DNA of 35,295 nucleotides from Clostridiales bacterium. GTDB lineage: Bacteria; Bacillota; Clostridia; Oscillospirales; Oscillospiraceae. Position 1 is the stretch's first letter. Every line of letters begins with the position of its first letter. The stretch is from the NCBI GenBank assembly GCA_029010715.1, contig JAQXKZ010000035.1:1-35295 (forward strand), read 5' to 3'. The notes beneath the pieces are model-generated. The model ran no database searches. It worked only from the letters and a program-made list of their open reading frames with translations, and was not told the DNA's origin. The translations under genes and the position numbers were made by a program. Shown piece by piece: positions 24,496-31,425 of this stretch.

Positions 24496-24512
24496 ATTTC
24501 TTATTGTGAAAT
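24496..24512. promoter_or_regulatory. Candidate operator ATTTC-N7-GAAAT upstream of dctP
   Basis: This perfect 5-bp inverted repeat (6-bp if A24495 and T24513 are counted) has a 7-bp spacer. It is placed 3 bp upstream of the dctP -35. The same motif and spacing occur at the uxuA promoter (27593-27609). It is likely bound by the IclR regulator encoded next door or by the AraC-type regulator. Confidence 0.6.
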
Positions 24513-24569
24513 TAACCGTATGCCCTGATTTTACTGCGTTTTCAGGCTTTATTTTTTCGCTGACTTTTT

Positions 24570-24582
24570 ATTTTGGCAAAAT
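24570..24582. promoter_or_regulatory. Second dyad in the dctP-iclR gap
   Basis: ATTTTG-G-CAAAAT is a perfect inverted repeat in the middle of the divergent gap, between the dctP operator and the iclR promoter. It is a candidate regulator site. Confidence 0.45.
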
Positions 24583-24644
24583 GCACAAAGTTCTCCTTTT
24601 GCTTTTTGTTGAACATTCATGGTGGTTTAATAGGCGGACAAGCA

Positions 24645-24673
24645 TTGACTTTTTTCACCCGACATAATATATT
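24645..24673 (+). promoter_or_regulatory. Promoter of the IclR-family regulator
   Basis: TTGACT (24645-24650) and TATATT (24668-24673) have 17-bp spacing. The start point would fall near 24680, which rules out the ATG at 24679 as the start codon. Confidence 0.75.
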
Positions 24674-24714
24674 TCATAATGACAAACGGAGATGTACAGT
24701 CAGGAGACCGCCGA

Positions 24715-25470
24715 ATGATTAAATCAGTAAAAAAAGCCATGGATATCCTAACCATTCTCTCCGCCAACGCCGAAGAGCCCATCACGCTCAGCGAGCTTGC
24801 GGAAAAAACAGGGATGAACAAATCTACCTGCGTGCACATTGTGGACACCATGTGCGAGTCTTTCTATGTTGAGCGCGTCTCGCGCAAGGAGGGCTACCGT
24901 CTCGGTCCCTGGGCATATATGCTCTCGCGCTACGGCAGCTATCACAACTCGCTGACCAAGATATCCGTCTCGGTCCTCAAATGGCTGCATAAGCAGACCT
25001 GCGCCACCGTGTTCATATCGGTTCTCTGCAACGGGCGCAAATACATTGTCTACCATATAGACGACGACAATATCCTGCCCATGAGCGACGGCTCGATGAT
25101 ACAGGGCTATATTGAGACCACCGCCACCGGCCGTCTCCTGCTCGCCTCGCTCGACGCCGAGGCCTTTCATTATACGATCAGCCGCCGCACCGCTGACGAG
25201 ACCTATTCACGTTTTGAGTTTACCCAGGAGCTGAAGGACGAGCTCAAAAGCATCCGTACCAACGGCTACGCCCACGTCTCCGTCGACGTGCAGCAGACCC
25301 AGTCCTTTGCCTTCCCTGTCCATGACAGCTCGCGCGTGGTTGCGGCTCTCGGCATACTGTATTCCAACGATCTGGACACTCCGGAGTACCGCGCCAAGAT
25401 CATGAAGGCCGGCCGCACCGCCGCCAACGAGATCAGCCGCCGCCTTTCCTTCAAACAGGCAGTCATATAA
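24715..25470 (+). CDS. IclR-family transcriptional regulator
   Basis: The 251-residue regulator has an N-terminal winged helix-turn-helix (VKKAMDILTILSAN, ITLSELAEKTGMNKSTCVHIVDTM) and a C-terminal IclR effector domain (GRKYIVYHIDDD, TATGRLLLASL, TNGYAHVSVDVQQTQSFAFPV in part, ALGILYSND). IclR proteins sense small organic acids and usually control an adjacent operon. It diverges from the TRAP operon, so the transported acid or a metabolite is the expected effector. The ATG at 24715 is chosen because AGGAGA lies 7 nt upstream; the in-frame ATG at 24679 coincides with the predicted transcript start. A hairpin follows the stop. Confidence 0.94.
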   Translation: MIKSVKKAMDILTILSANAEEPITLSELAEKTGMNKSTCVHIVDTMCESFYVERVSRKEGYRLGPWAYMLSRYGSYHNSLTKISVSVLKWLHKQTCATVFISVLCNGRKYIVYHIDDDNILPMSDGSMIQGYIETTATGRLLLASLDAEAFHYTISRRTADETYSRFEFTQELKDELKSIRTNGYAHVSVDVQQTQSFAFPVHDSSRVVAALGILYSNDLDTPEYRAKIMKAGRTAANEISRRLSFKQAVI

Positions 25471-25510
25471 GCCGCCGCACCGGATTCGCCGCGCAAAATC
25501 GAAAAGGGGT

Positions 25511-25543
25511 CGCCGCAAATGCAGGCAATTTGCATTTGCGGCG
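25511..25543. terminator. Bidirectional terminator between iclR and the lactonase gene
   Basis: CGCCGCAAATGCA (25511-25523) pairs with TGCATTTGCGGCG (25531-25543), a 13-bp stem with a 7-nt loop. A short GTTTTA tail lies on the plus strand. The flanking genes converge here. Confidence 0.75.
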
Positions 25544-25557
25544 GCTCCCGTTTTACA

Positions 25558-26517
25558 TTATCCCGGCAGTATCGACCATGGCCGCTTCACGGCAAAGCGG
25601 CTCACCGGTTCCGCTCCTACACAGTCCCCGGCCCGGAACACGTATATCATATTCCCCGTCTCATCGGCGCAGAGGAGCCAGTCTCCCACTATGTTTATCT
25701 CGCGCAGTGACGCTCCCTGTGCGCAGCGTACCCACCCGGCCGGAGACAGCTCCGCCCCGTCAACGTTGTACACGCAGACACTGCCGTGCCCGCGGTTTGA
25801 AACATACAGCGTTTTTCCGTCCGCCGACATCCGTATCGCCGCCGCCGAGTTTTCGCCGCCAAAGCCGTCCGGGAGCGTTGAATACCTGTGCCGCAGCTCA
25901 AGCCTGCCCCCGGAATACTCCAGCGCGGCTGTCTCGGAGCATAGCTCCAGCGAGCACCACGCGAAGCGCCCGTCCTTTGAAAACAGCATGTGCCTGGGCC
26001 CGCTTCCCGCTTTGAATTCCAGCTCCGATACCCGCTCCAGCTCCGGGGTACATACATATATTCTGTCCGCGCCGAGGTCGCAGATGCACACATGCTTTCC
26101 GTCGGGCGCCGGTACCGTGCAGTGCGGATGCGAGCACTCCTGTCTCGGATCCGGGCCCCTGCCCCCGAAGGCTATCAGTCTGTCCGGCATCAGCGTGACC
26201 GTTCCGCTCAGGTAGTTCGCGCTGTACAGCCTGCCTTTCCATGGCAGTAAGTGTGCCGCAACGGTCCCGTGTACTGGCATAATCTCCCCCTTGCGGCGCA
26301 GTTTTCCGTCCGCTCCCGTCTCAAATTCCGCTATCCCGCTCTGCATCATGAACGGTTCGCGCATAAGAGCATAAAGCCTGTTCCCGGCTGAAGCCAGCCA
26401 TGCCACGCGGTCCAGAGGATAGAAGTCTCTCTGCCGGACACAGCCCTGTGCGTCTATGGCGCAGCGCAGTATTCCTCCGTCCCTGTCCTGTGAAGCCACG
26501 TAAAACTCTCTGTCCAC
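25558..26517 (-). CDS. Lactonase-family beta-propeller (6-phosphogluconolactonase-like)
   Basis: This 319-residue cytosolic protein has repeated blades of the seven-bladed lactonase family (YkgB/Pgl type). Typical blade motifs are LYSANYLSGTVTLMP, HPHCTVPAPDGKHVCICDLG (in part), GPRHMLFSKDGRFAW, and TLYVSNRGHGSVCVYNVDG. Such enzymes open aldonolactones, here perhaps unphosphorylated sugar lactones. The start is a GTG 4 nt after the uxuA stop, with GGAGG inside the end of uxuA, so the two are co-expressed from the promoter at 27561-27589. The partner dehydratase suggests a path from sugar lactone to aldonate to keto-deoxy acid. The family also includes muconate cyclases, so the chemistry is not certain. 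Confidence 0.88.
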   Translation of the reverse strand: MDREFYVASQDRDGGILRCAIDAQGCVRQRDFYPLDRVAWLASAGNRLYALMREPFMMQSGIAEFETGADGKLRRKGEIMPVHGTVAAHLLPWKGRLYSANYLSGTVTLMPDRLIAFGGRGPDPRQECSHPHCTVPAPDGKHVCICDLGADRIYVCTPELERVSELEFKAGSGPRHMLFSKDGRFAWCSLELCSETAALEYSGGRLELRHRYSTLPDGFGGENSAAAIRMSADGKTLYVSNRGHGSVCVYNVDGAELSPAGWVRCAQGASLREINIVGDWLLCADETGNMIYVFRAGDCVGAEPVSRFAVKRPWSILPG

Positions 26518-26521
26518 AGGC

Positions 26522-27484
26522 TCAGTCCTCCAGCGAGCCGGCCATCTCCATCAGACCTCTTAGATAGCCTATAGCGAACAGCCTTCCGACGCTCCCGTAG
26601 CCCGGGTGCTCCGCGTCTTCCCCGGCCATCGCCGGTACATGATCCACGCGCACGTAGCCGTGATAGCCGATATCGCGGTATGCCCTGACCGCCGCGGCCA
26701 TATCCGTCGGTCCGTTGTCGTGGAAAGTCTCATGGAAGCGGTATTTGTCTCCTCTTGTGTCCCTGAAGTGCACAAAATTGATCCTATCCCCGAAGCGGCG
26801 TATACACTCGACGACGTCCTCGCCCATGGCCTGAAAGCTGCCCTGGCACATCGTGATGCCCATGTTTGGGCTCGGCACCAGATTCACCGCCCGCTCCATC
26901 GCGTCGGCGCTGGTCAGTATGCGGCTGACCCCTCGTATCTCCGGCACCGGCGGGTCGTCCGGATGCAGCGCCAGCCTGACCCCGGCCTCCTCCGCGACGG
27001 GTACTATCGCCCTCTGCATGTATTCGAGGTTTTCCCAGAGCTGCCCTGCGCTTATCACCCCGGCCTCCGTGAGCTCCGGAGCGTCAAACTTTGAGTGGTC
27101 GTATTCGCTCACAAGCGCGCCGCCGCGCTCCGGATAGTCGAAGCTCGTGCGCGTCCAGCCAAAGTGCGCCATGAAGTTGTAGCAGAGCACCTCTATACCG
27201 AGTCTGCCCATATTGCGTATGAGTGTGCACATGGTCTCTATCTCCTCGTCACGCCCCGGCAGGCCCTGCTTTATTTTCTGGTTGGGCGGGGCCGGCTCGA
27301 TTATTTTCAGCCGGAAGCCTCGCTCTTCAAAATGCTCCTTCATCGCCTTGAGCTTCCCGTAGCTGCCCGCGATCTCATTCATATGTCCGTCTATCATGCG
27401 TCCGTCGGCATAACGTATACCCAGCTGAGAGGCATAGTCCCACTGCCTGTCCGGAGTATAGTAAAAGAAATCCGCTATTTTCAA
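26522..27484 (-). CDS. uxuA: Mannonate dehydratase (UxuA family)
   Basis: The UxuA family dehydrates D-mannonate to 2-keto-3-deoxygluconate in hexuronate breakdown. The 320-residue TIM barrel shows LCYNFMAHFGWTRT (100-113), LALHPDDPP with His174, MCQGSFQAMG with Cys213, NFVHFRDTRGD with His239, FHETFHDNG and VRVDHVP with Asp281. The Cys, His and Asp positions are those expected for the family's divalent metal site. It is somewhat shorter than the classical 350-390-residue enzymes, so a related aldonate is also possible. The start is TTG at 27484; no nearby ATG fits the frame, and the SD is poor (GGCGGA). A consensus promoter with an operator lies upstream. No kdgK or kdgA with a clear identity is in the window. 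Confidence 0.88.
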   Translation of the reverse strand: MKIADFFYYTPDRQWDYASQLGIRYADGRMIDGHMNEIAGSYGKLKAMKEHFEERGFRLKIIEPAPPNQKIKQGLPGRDEEIETMCTLIRNMGRLGIEVLCYNFMAHFGWTRTSFDYPERGGALVSEYDHSKFDAPELTEAGVISAGQLWENLEYMQRAIVPVAEEAGVRLALHPDDPPVPEIRGVSRILTSADAMERAVNLVPSPNMGITMCQGSFQAMGEDVVECIRRFGDRINFVHFRDTRGDKYRFHETFHDNGPTDMAAAVRAYRDIGYHGYVRVDHVPAMAGEDAEHPGYGSVGRLFAIGYLRGLMEMAGSLED

Positions 27485-27560
27485 TGCATCCGCCGTCCTT
27501 CCCGCTCCTTACCCGATTTTGCCGTGTCCAACTAACCGGCTTCGGCTTTATCATGTCTAA

Positions 27561-27589
27561 ATAATAGATTCCACCCATGTAAGTGTCAA
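27561..27589 (-). promoter_or_regulatory. Promoter of the uxuA-lactonase operon
   Basis: On the minus strand, a perfect TTGACA (27584-27589) and TATTAT (27561-27566) have 17-bp spacing. The leader is about 70 nt. Confidence 0.85.
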
Positions 27590-27592
27590 CGG

Positions 27593-27609
27593 ATTTCATG
27601 ATATGAAAC
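27593..27609. promoter_or_regulatory. Candidate operator ATTTC-N7-GAAAC upstream of uxuA
   Basis: The centre reads TTTCAT-GAT-ATGAAA (27594-27608), a perfect inverted repeat. It lies 3 bp upstream of the -35, the same geometry as at dctP (24496-24512). Confidence 0.62.
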
Positions 27610-27634
27610 TCTCTTTGGTATCTCCCGAAACATG

Positions 27635-27662
27635 TTGACAAACGGGCGCAATGATGTAAAAA
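27635..27662 (+). promoter_or_regulatory. Possible promoter of galM
   Basis: A perfect TTGACA (27635-27640) is followed after 16 bp by TAAAAA. The -10 is weak, so activation may be needed. Confidence 0.5.
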
Positions 27663-27700
27663 TCAGTTTAATAAAACAGATGTCCTAACGGAGGTTCATC

Positions 27701-28744
27701 ATGGTAAAATTCGATACAAGGGATTTCGGGCCCTGCAAAAACGGCAAAACCGCTGTCCTGATAAGCATGGCGGACGGCAGCGGCAATATAGCCCGGCTCA
27801 GCAGCTTCGGCGCTGCTCTGCAGTCCTTACTCGTCCGTGACCGCGGCGGACAGCTTACCGACGTCTCTCTCGGCTACGACTCCGCTGCCGGATATGAGTC
27901 CGCCGACGGCTGTCTAGGCTCCACCATGGGCCGCTGTACCGGCCGCATCAGCCGCAGCCGCTTCACGCTCTCCGGTGTTGAGTACCGCCTGAGCGACAAC
28001 AAAAACGGCTATCATATGCACGGCGGCTTCGAGGGCTTCCACAAAAAGCTCTGGGAATGGGAGCTTCTCTCCGACGGTGTGCGCTTCACCTACGTCTCCG
28101 CAGACGGGGAGGAGGGCTACCCCGGCGAGCTGACTGCGAAGGTCAGCTACCGCTGGCTGCGTGACGGCGTGCTCTCGCTGGAGTATGACTGTGTCAGCAG
28201 CAAAGAGACCGTCATCAATCTCACCAACCACAGCTATTTCAATCTCGGCGGTCATGCCTGCGGCAGTGCCCTCGGCCAGCGCCTGCAGATCTTCTCACAC
28301 GCCGTCGCCGCTCTCGGCGAAAACACCATACCCACCGGCGAACTCACAGACATTGCCGGTACCCCCCTCGATTTCCGGAAAAGCACCGTCATAGGCGACA
28401 GGATATACTCCGATTACGCACTCATCCGCAAAGTCGGCGGCTATGACCACTGCTACGTCATCGACGGCTCCGGCATGCGTCCCGCCGCCGTTCTCTCTTC
28501 CGATGCCACCGGTATAGAGATGTGTGTCAGCACCGACCTGCCTGTCCTCGGATTGTACACCGCGAATTTCCTCAGCCGCCGCCGGGGCAAGGGCGGCGCG
28601 GTGTATGACAGCTTCGGCGGAGTCTGTCTTGAGACCGAGTTTATGCCCAATGCCGTTAACCTGCCGGAATACGCGCCCAGGCCGGTTTTCAAAGCCGGTG
28701 AGCATTACCGATTCACCACGCTCTTTGCCTTCCGCAGCATCTGA
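27701..28744 (+). CDS. galM: Aldose 1-epimerase (galactose mutarotase)
   Basis: GalM interconverts alpha and beta anomers of aldohexoses in the cytosol. The 347-residue product has the family's conserved points: GRCTGRISRSRF (78-89), HMHGGFEGFHKKLWEW with His107 (105-120), LTNHSYFNLGG with catalytic His177 (174-184), GGYDHCY, and CLETEFMPNAVN with catalytic Glu311. The usual Gln after LET is Glu here. The SD CGGAGG supports the start. It diverges from uxuA, and the shared gap holds the ATTTC-N7-GAAAC dyad, so it may belong to the same response. The YcxB-like gene follows after 42 nt and may be co-transcribed. Confidence 0.95.
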   Translation: MVKFDTRDFGPCKNGKTAVLISMADGSGNIARLSSFGAALQSLLVRDRGGQLTDVSLGYDSAAGYESADGCLGSTMGRCTGRISRSRFTLSGVEYRLSDNKNGYHMHGGFEGFHKKLWEWELLSDGVRFTYVSADGEEGYPGELTAKVSYRWLRDGVLSLEYDCVSSKETVINLTNHSYFNLGGHACGSALGQRLQIFSHAVAALGENTIPTGELTDIAGTPLDFRKSTVIGDRIYSDYALIRKVGGYDHCYVIDGSGMRPAAVLSSDATGIEMCVSTDLPVLGLYTANFLSRRRGKGGAVYDSFGGVCLETEFMPNAVNLPEYAPRPVFKAGEHYRFTTLFAFRSI

Positions 28745-28786
28745 GTTATGGAAGTAAACAACGCTTCAAGCAGAAAGGGGAACTCA

Positions 28787-29353
28787 ATGCCGTCATATAC
28801 CGCCAGAATGGAGCACAATAAAGAGACTATAACGCGGCTGTCCGTCACGCAGTACAGCATTTTCGAGTTCGGCAAAAAGCTCATCCGTATTGTCACCGCC
28901 CTCGGCCTGATTATTTACGGGCTCTATGCCGACCAAAGCATGGTCACTCCTATGATCTGCCTCATAGTCGGCTGCATGCTCATCGCCAATTTCAATCTCC
29001 GCGCCAAGGTCCGCGCCGGCAAGATCATTGAGCAAATAAACGGCAATTTCCCCAAATCCAAGTACAGCTTCTTTGACGACAGCTTTACCGACTGCGGGGA
29101 CGGCAAGCCCATCCCCTATTCCCGGCTCATAAAGTTGGTTGAGGACAGGCAGTACATGTATCTCTTCATAAGCCGCATGTCCGCCTACATGGTCGATAAA
29201 TCCACCGTCGGCGGCGGCAGCGTTGATGATCTGAAATCCTACCTTACCCGTAAAACCGGAATGGAGTGGGTGCGTCCCGTGAGCTTTTTCAACTTCAGCA
29301 TCCGCAGTCTCATCAACCGTTCCGACCGGTACGAGGGACCGCGCCTGAAATAA
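28787..29353 (+). CDS. YcxB-like membrane protein
   Basis: This is a 188-residue protein with two adjacent membrane segments (about 37-72). A cytosolic C-terminal half follows, resembling the YcxB-like domain: SKYSFFDDSF, IPYSRLIKLVEDRQYMYLFISR (in part), and a closing DDLKSYLTRKTG. The family is widespread in Firmicutes and has no known function. The ATG at 28787 is preferred over 28748 because AAGGGGA stands just upstream. It is 42 nt behind galM; a functional link to sugar use is not evident. Confidence 0.82.
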   Translation: MPSYTARMEHNKETITRLSVTQYSIFEFGKKLIRIVTALGLIIYGLYADQSMVTPMICLIVGCMLIANFNLRAKVRAGKIIEQINGNFPKSKYSFFDDSFTDCGDGKPIPYSRLIKLVEDRQYMYLFISRMSAYMVDKSTVGGGSVDDLKSYLTRKTGMEWVRPVSFFNFSIRSLINRSDRYEGPRLK

Positions 29354-29442
29354 GCCGTCCCCGGCGCCGCGCTCGGACCAATACGGCCGCTGTAATACGC
29401 CCGAAGCATATTCCGGAGGCGCACTGAGCGCCGCAGCATTGA

Positions 29443-29480
29443 AATAACCGGGACATCACATGATGTCCCGGTTATATTTA
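29443..29480. terminator. Bidirectional terminator between convergent genes
   Basis: ATAACCGGGACATC (29443-29456) pairs with GATGTCCCGGTTAT (29461-29474) over 14 bp with a 4-nt loop, followed by ATTTATT on the plus strand. Confidence 0.85.
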
Positions 29481-29481
29481 T

Positions 29482-30102
29482 TCAGACCTTCGGCCAGGGG
29501 AAAACATACACCCCGCCGGGAGTGCCGGCATCTATCTCCATACTGTCGGAGGGCAGCATGTGTATCTGCTCCGGCTTGAACATCTCCAGAAAGCGGTCGA
29601 CGCCGGAAATGTTCTGGATGCCCCTGTGTCCCTCCCGGTAATGCATTGGGACAATGATCTTCGGCCCGACCGCGTCGGCGGTGCGCTTTGCCTGCGCCGC
29701 GTCTATGGTATAATAGCCTCCAACAGGTATCAGCAGCACCGTTACCTTCCCGAGCTCCTCCAGCTGCTTCTCAGACAGCTCGTGGCCGAGGTCACCAAGA
29801 TGCACAAGCGTCATTCCCTCGGTCGTGACAGCGGAGACGATATTGCTGCCGCGCAGCTCTCCCCGCTTCCCGTCATGCCATGTGGCCATCTGCCGCAGCT
29901 TCATCGCCGGCTTCACGCCCGAAAGCGTCACGCTCTCCGGTGAATAGTGGTCGCTGTGCCCGTGGCTGTATATGGCTGCGTCGGCACGCAGCTCCGGCAG
30001 CCTCAGTCCCGGGACGCTGCCCGGCTCATACGGGTCGAACACGACAGTTCCGTCCGGACTCTCCAGCCTGAAGCAGGCATGTCCGTACCAGGTGAGTTTC
30101 AT
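29482..30102 (-). CDS. Metallo-beta-lactamase-fold hydrolase (UPF0173-like)
   Basis: The 206-residue cytosolic protein begins MKLTWYGHACF as in small MBL-fold hydrolases. It carries the metal motif H47-x-H49-x-D51-H52 (SHGHSDH), HLGDLG with His101 and Asp104, and PMHYR with His154. This set is complete for a dinuclear metal centre. Related proteins are annotated UPF0173 or UlaG-like; UlaG opens ascorbate 6-phosphate lactone, so sugar-lactone hydrolysis is possible, but the sequence does not fix the substrate. It has its own strong promoter and an AAGGAG SD, and the TetR regulator lies upstream on the same strand. Confidence 0.88.
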   Translation of the reverse strand: MKLTWYGHACFRLESPDGTVVFDPYEPGSVPGLRLPELRADAAIYSHGHSDHYSPESVTLSGVKPAMKLRQMATWHDGKRGELRGSNIVSAVTTEGMTLVHLGDLGHELSEKQLEELGKVTVLLIPVGGYYTIDAAQAKRTADAVGPKIIVPMHYREGHRGIQNISGVDRFLEMFKPEQIHMLPSDSMEIDAGTPGGVYVFPWPKV

Positions 30103-30137
30103 CTTTCATGCTCCTTTCACTGCTGATTTATATTTTT

Positions 30138-30167
30138 ATTATACAGGCCGTCCCTGCACTTCGTCAA
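30138..30167 (-). promoter_or_regulatory. Promoter of the MBL-fold hydrolase gene
   Basis: On the minus strand, TTGACG (30162-30167) and a perfect TATAAT (30138-30143) are 18 bp apart. Confidence 0.8.
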
Positions 30168-30311
30168 TCTGTAAGTTAGCGGCACACTCCTCTGCGGCAT
30201 GGCTGCTTCTCCCCAGCCGCGGAATTGATTCATATAAAGCATGCGCGCCGCAGTTCGGCCAAAAAAGCTTCTTCCGCGGCGCAGCATCCCGGGCGTGGGG
30301 CTGTTTTGTTT

Positions 30312-30926
30312 TTATGAGACTCCCTTTTCCTCCTCCGTCAGCACGCTTTCCTTGAAATGCGGCGCCGTGAAGTAATATATCTGTTCAAAAGCCGTGCGGC
30401 ATGACTGCTCGTCGTTCTGCATCTCGCCGTAGTTGACGCGCGCGGCATAGCCAAGCAGCGTTTCAAACATCTGGTGCAGCAGCAGGGAAATGCTTATATC
30501 CGGCTTAAAGGCGATGCTCGCGATCATTTTCAGCCTCCTGTAGCATTCCAGATGCTCATCCCGGGCGTACTTCAGGAAATTGGCCGAATAGTAATAGCGG
30601 ATGTAAAAGCGGCAGTCGTCCGGTACCTCCAGAATGAACTCCCAGACATATTTGAAAAGCAGATAGCATCTTTCCTTCCATGATATCCCGGTAAGCCGCA
30701 TAACGGAGAGATGCTTCGTAATATATTCCACGAAGCGTGTATCCTCCATGTGCAGAGCTGCGCGGAGCAGATCCTCCTTGCTGCTGAAGCCCCGGTAAAT
30801 ATACGCCTCATTGAGTCCGGCCTCCGCGGCGATCAGCTTGGTGGTGGTCCTGTCCAGCCCCTCTCTGGCGACAACGCGCACTGCACTGTCAATCAGGTTT
30901 TGACGCATTTCCATAGTAATTGACAT
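30312..30926 (-). CDS. TetR-family transcriptional regulator
   Basis: The 204-residue regulator has an N-terminal TetR helix-turn-helix: LIDSAVRVVAREGLDRTTTKLIAAEAGLNEAYIYRGFSSKEDLL, shown here by its key parts AREGLDRTTTKLIA and AGLNEAYIYRGFSSKEDLL. The ligand-binding C-terminal region is helical and rich in aromatic residues, and assigns no effector. The ATG at 30926 is used because GGAGG lies 10 nt upstream; an in-frame start at 30950 would overlap that SD. Its promoter lies about 90 nt upstream with two direct repeats next to it. The targets may be itself, the downstream MBL-fold gene, or the dehydrogenase operon ending upstream. Confidence 0.9.
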   Translation of the reverse strand: MSITMEMRQNLIDSAVRVVAREGLDRTTTKLIAAEAGLNEAYIYRGFSSKEDLLRAALHMEDTRFVEYITKHLSVMRLTGISWKERCYLLFKYVWEFILEVPDDCRFYIRYYYSANFLKYARDEHLECYRRLKMIASIAFKPDISISLLLHQMFETLLGYAARVNYGEMQNDEQSCRTAFEQIYYFTAPHFKESVLTEEEKGVS

Positions 30927-31020
30927 CCAGTATTCCCCTCCCACAGCCAATATGGAGCATTGACTCAGGCAGCAAGGTCCTTTCTATACTGTAAATACGC
31001 GTGTCTGAGTTTTGGTAAAT

Positions 31021-31049
31021 ATTCTAACACCGTAATACAAAAAAGGCAA
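31021..31049 (-). promoter_or_regulatory. Promoter of the TetR-type regulator
   Basis: On the minus strand, TTGCCT (31044-31049) and TAGAAT (31021-31026) are separated by 17 bp. Confidence 0.6.
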
Positions 31050-31057
31050 GCATCCGG

Positions 31058-31095
31058 CAAAAATCAACTCATACACCGACAAAAATCAACTCATA
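31058..31095. repeat. Paired 16-bp direct repeats upstream of the tetR promoter
   Basis: CAAAAATCAACTCATA occurs at 31058-31073 and 31080-31095, 22 bp apart (about two helical turns). A near-identical CCG(G/A) precedes each copy. They begin 8 bp upstream of the -35. Confidence 0.85.
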
Positions 31096-31099
31096 TTAT

Positions 31100-31379
31100 A
31101 TGTGCAGTAAGCAGGCCGGGGACAAAGAAGCAACGGATTATAATGCATCATCCGCCCCAAAAGATTGAACTGCCCTCACGCCGCCTGTCCCGGGACGAAG
31201 CAGGCAGTCACAGACGTCGGGCAAAACAAGCTTGCCCGCGCCCGGGCAGCTCTGCCTGGGCCGAACGGAGAAGCGGTACGGCTCGTCGGCAGCGGCTTGT
31301 GTTGAAGCGCCGCATACTTCCCGGACATCTGCCTTTACCGGGGACTTCTGCAATAATCATACATAAACAGGCGCAAAAG
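31100..31379. other. GC-rich intergenic stretch without recognisable gene
   Basis: This lies between the tetR regulatory repeats and the terminator of the dehydrogenase operon. Open frames on both strands lack SD sites and protein-like composition. I see no RNA gene or mobile element. Confidence 0.45.
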
Positions 31380-31404
31380 GGCCGCGGCAAAAAATGCCGC
31401 GGCC
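31380..31404 (-). terminator. Terminator of the dehydrogenase operon
   Basis: GGCCGCGGCA (31380-31389) pairs with TGCCGCGGCC (31395-31404) around an A5 loop, followed on the minus strand by CTTTTGCG. It is 21 nt past the stop codon. Confidence 0.75.
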
Positions 31405-31425
31405 TGTTCATGAGATAAAAGTATG

